Part shown: one piece after another, positions 23,160-25,000 of the stretch
Numbering within the stretch: the stretch's first letter is position 1
Layout: the number at the start of each line of letters is the position of its first letter
Assembly (NCBI GenBank): GCA_903813345.2
Contig: CAIIXF020000254.1
Span: 1-25,000 of the forward strand
Source of the DNA: Owenia fusiformis
Lineage: Eukaryota; Annelida; Polychaeta; Sabellida; Oweniidae
Length of the DNA stretch: 25,000 nt
Direction: 5' to 3'
Notes under the pieces: generated by a model
Database searches by the model: none
The model's input: the letters and a program-made list of their open reading frames with translations, nothing else
Told to the model about the DNA's origin: nothing
Program-made: the position numbers and the translations under genes

Positions 23160-23739
23160 GGCCTAAGCAGGTAGTAAAGCTGGAAGAAACGTAATGTATT
23201 GACCAACATGATGAATACGGGACTTGTAGTTGGTTTACTTCGAAGAGGCTGCCATGATGAATATGGGGATTGTAGTACTGAGAGAAGGCTTGGTAACCTT
23301 GATGGATACGGGACTTGTAGTTAACTTACCAAGAAGAGGCTAAGTATATCGGCCACCATGAAGTATACGGGACTTGCAGTTGATTTACCTGGACATGGAA
23401 GAGGCTTAATATATTGGCCACCATGATGGATACGATACTTGCAGTTGACCTACCTGGAAGAGACGTAATATATTGGCCACCATGATTGAAACGGGACTTG
23501 CAGTTGACCTACCTGGAAGAGACGTAATATGTTGGCCACCATGATGGATACGACACTTGCAGTTGACCTACCTGGAAGAGACGTAATATATTGGCCACCA
23601 TGATTGAAACGGGACTTGCAGTTGACCTACCTGAAAGAGACGTAATATGTTGGCCACCATGATGGATACGACACTTGCAGTTGACCTACCTGGAAGAGAC
23701 GTAATATATTGGCCACCATGATTGAAACGGGACTTGCAG
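23160..23739 (-). repeat. 59-bp tandem array of exon-end plus splice-donor units
   Basis: Each minus-strand unit holds 50 nt of exon 3' end, starting CTGCAAGT and ending CTTCCAG, plus 9 nt of intron (GTAGGTCAA). The first unit (23690-23739) is the true exon end. Copies follow with last exon-type bases at 23631, 23572, 23513, 23454, 23389 (6 nt longer) and 23330. Shorter decayed copies end near 23278, 23239 and 23180. Exon-proximal units alternate between type B (23690, 23572, 23454; 50-nt exon parts identical) and type A (23631, 23513), giving a 118-bp higher-order period. Type B encodes [16 protein letters not shown], type [17 protein letters not shown]. The copy ending 23389 encodes ASIVSIM and ends ILSLFHVQ; the one ending 23330 reads ASPVYFMVADILSLFL. 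None of these has an in-frame stop. Divergence grows with distance from the exon, so the array probably grows or is homogenised at its exon end. A 59-bp unit shifts the frame, so a downstream donor would disrupt the protein. Confidence 0.93.
23684..23692 (-). other. Splice donor of receptor exon 1 (CAG|GTAGGT)
   Basis: On the minus strand the exon ends CTCTTCCAG and the intron begins GTAGGTCAA, a good match to the metazoan 5' splice-site consensus. Homology to group III receptors stops exactly here: readthrough gives VGQLQV, where relatives continue IPQISY. The intron is phase 0. The same donor recurs downstream with intron first bases at 23630, 23571, 23512 and 23453 (all GTAGGT), 23388 (GTAAAT) and 23329 (GTAAGT). 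Confidence 0.88.
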
Positions 23740-24175
23740 CAGCTCCTATTACTCCTGCTACTGGCTTAGAAGGGGTATAGCTCGGTGGTTTGCCGTTCTC
23801 ACACATATAGTCGGTAACATCCATACTTGACATGTGTGCTTTAATAAAATCCATAGATTGTTCCAACGCGTATGTGTCCCTTGAGCACGTGTCAAGGATA
23901 TGCACCCCGAGGGTGATATTTTCAAGCAAACTGTCGTCATCATTTATAGCATCAACCGCGTACATCATTGCTTCCATACGTTGAATTCCTTTCTCTTTCT
24001 TTAGTTTTCCACAGAGCTCACCGCCGGTTCCTTTTTCATGCATTGGAAAGAGTCCACCTAGCATTATATCTCCGTCAATCTTTAGCTTCTTCCCCGTGTC
24101 CACTGCGGAGAGGCCAAGCCTGACCACTAACACCAACGTAGACATCCTTAGAAAACACCAAAACATCATATGCAT
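23690..24175 (-). CDS. Group III metabotropic glutamate receptor, first coding exon (partial gene)
   Basis: This is the N-terminal part of a class C GPCR that binds glutamate at the neuronal surface and usually signals through Gi/o. The exon encodes 162 residues, the signal peptide and the start of the Venus-flytrap domain; full-length family members have roughly 850-1200. Residues about 1-25 form a hydrophobic signal peptide ([14 protein letters not shown] core). Then come [38 protein letters not shown] (sequon at N86), [15 protein letters not shown] and [22 protein letters not shown] in order. The [11 protein letters not shown] form is typical of group III rather than group I or II. Cys55 and Cys97 match the conserved disulfide pair (42 apart, as in mGluR1). 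Lys62, Arg66 and Ser148 align with glutamate-contact positions. The usual second Ser of GSSV is Pro149. The ATG at 24175 has A at -3; an in-frame stop lies at 24191-24193, and ATGs at 24169 and 24166 are alternatives. The open frame runs past 23690, but family alignment ends at Gln162 with a phase-0 donor. Later exons lie outside the window. Confidence 0.93.
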
Positions 24176-24529
24176 ACTTTCACGCAACAATTACCAGTTT
24201 AAATGTTGCATACCATTTTGTTGAAGTTGAAATCCATTATATCCAAAATATCAACTTGCTTGTGATGTCGCCTCTGACTTCCAAACATCTGACTGATGCC
24301 ATTCAACATTGAAATGTTTCTTTACAACCAATTTACTCGGCACTTATACTTAATAACAGCATATGGACTCTTAATTATCTTTTTATCTCCTTATCAAGTA
24401 ATGCGTTGATTTATATGTATTCAGATACATGTCTTAAGTAATTGATATGCTGTGTTTTGTTCTATTTACCCAGAGCTGTTCTATTGCCAGATACAGATAC
24501 TAACTGAATTTTGTAGTCTTGTTGGTCGT

Positions 24530-24546
24530 CGTGCCAAGTTGGCACG
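24530..24546. promoter_or_regulatory. Perfect 17-bp palindrome upstream of the receptor start
   Basis: CGTGCCAA-G-TTGGCACG, about 355 bp upstream of the receptor ATG. It contains TTGGC and GCCAA words as in NFI sites, but in the opposite arrangement to a full NFI site, so the binder is unknown. Confidence 0.4.
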
Positions 24547-24557
24547 TTGAAATAATA

Positions 24558-24565
24558 TGACGTAA
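24558..24565 (+). promoter_or_regulatory. CRE/ATF-like site TGACGTAA
   Basis: TGACGTAA is a common CREB/ATF-family variant octamer. It lies about 385 bp upstream of the receptor ATG and 11 bp from the 17-bp palindrome. An 8-mer can occur by chance; proximity to a neuronal gene start is the only extra support. Confidence 0.35.
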
Positions 24566-25000
24566 ATTCTTATAACAGTCTATCACATCCAATTAGCAAG
24601 TTGCCCCCGGAAAATTATATTTTTCTTTTATAAGATATTGCAAAACGACAGATCCCTCATTATGCGATTAGAAAGCGCGAGTATGTGTACTGGAAAAATT
24701 GATCCTGTAGTAAAGCTGAATTAATTGAAACTCAACTTTATTTGCGCTTTCAAATGTTCTCAGATCTAGTTGGCTCCGAAGCAAAAATGACACAAACGCC
24801 GCTTTCTACTCATTGATCTCCGTAATTGTGTCTTGTAGTCAAACATTGACCGTCGTATTGATCTCATCAGAAATGAGTTCGTTCTTCACTCGGACGCTTC
24901 TGTTGCACCTTTGTCACAATTTCCTTAACAAGTTGGTTTAGCAGCTTATCAATTGTCTGATGCAAATCTCCCAATGATAGATGATATACATGCTTTTAAC

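Larger units (their letters stand above)
1..23689 (-). other. Probable intron 1 of the receptor gene (window-wide, inferred)
   Basis: Minus-strand transcription would run from the exon 1 donor toward coordinate 1. I found no second receptor exon: no frame shows the expected IPQISYAS-type continuation, and there are no other coding signatures apart from transposase debris. Long first introns are known for vertebrate group III receptor genes, so treating this whole stretch as one intron that accumulates repeats is reasonable. It remains inference, because exon 2 is not in view. Short exons of other genes cannot be excluded by eye. Confidence 0.6.
24191..25000 (-). promoter_or_regulatory. 5' flank of receptor exon 1 (5' UTR/promoter side, limits unknown)
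   Basis: On the minus strand this is upstream of the start codon. I see no convincing splice acceptor just before the ATG, so 24191 and beyond is probably 5' UTR and then promoter or an upstream intron. It is AT-rich with no CpG-island look. Two short sites stand out at 24530-24546 and 24558-24565. Confidence 0.45.

Noticed and set aside
22976-23209. 77-codon minus frame beginning MLVNTLRFFQ
   Set aside because: The start is simply the most diverged copy of the exon-end repeat (compare [11 protein letters not shown]); the rest is unrelated intron sequence.
23627-24190. Receptor open frame taken as a single 187-codon gene
   Set aside because: The codon at 24190 is TTG, not ATG, and the last 20 codons read from the donor into the next array unit in a shifted frame. 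The supported coding part is 23690-24175.

Overview
This window looks like animal nuclear DNA. It is strongly AT-rich, has almost no long open reading frames, and is crowded with inverted-repeat DNA transposon remnants and minisatellites. One coding exon is recognisable, the first coding exon of a group III metabotropic glutamate receptor (mGluR4/6/7/8-like), on the minus strand at 23690-24175. The very large first intron, the single-exon start and the dense MITE-like elements suit an invertebrate bilaterian. A lophotrochozoan such as a mollusc is my best guess, but that is inference.

Layout from left to right: an 18-copy, indel-free 69-bp satellite (1-1235); a truncated mariner end next to a two-unit TIR element (3288-4169); a 1.25-kb inverted-repeat element with a younger 476-bp TIR element nested inside, flanked by a TGACT target duplication (5640-6885); a 29-bp tandem repeat, a foldback and two near-loopless hairpins (7627-8326); a second copy of the two-unit element (9502-10294); a diverged 34-bp minisatellite (about 10365-11310) next to a small foldback; a 400-bp foldback (about 12433-12832); a perfect AGGTCA-TTT-TGACCT palindrome (13424-13438); a complete but dead mariner-type element (14714-15779); a 150-bp foldback (17281-17434); and a 1.78-kb element made of two consecutive long palindromes inside one pair of TIRs (18911-20689). 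If the gene model is right, nearly everything left of 23690 is intron 1 of the receptor, since no other exon is visible.

The most striking feature is at the exon 1/intron 1 boundary. The last 50 nt of the exon plus the first 9 nt of the intron, including the splice donor, are repeated in tandem into the intron, with about nine extra copies across 23160-23689. Exon-proximal copies alternate strictly between two sequence types. The B type is identical to the real exon end. Both types, and the two next older copies, still encode the conserved receptor motif ending [12 protein letters not shown] (or a diverged form of it) without a stop. Several copies keep an intact GT donor preceded by a pyrimidine-rich CAG, so each resembles a joined acceptor/donor site. 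The result is a series of duplicate donors and pseudo-exon ends in a neuronal receptor gene.
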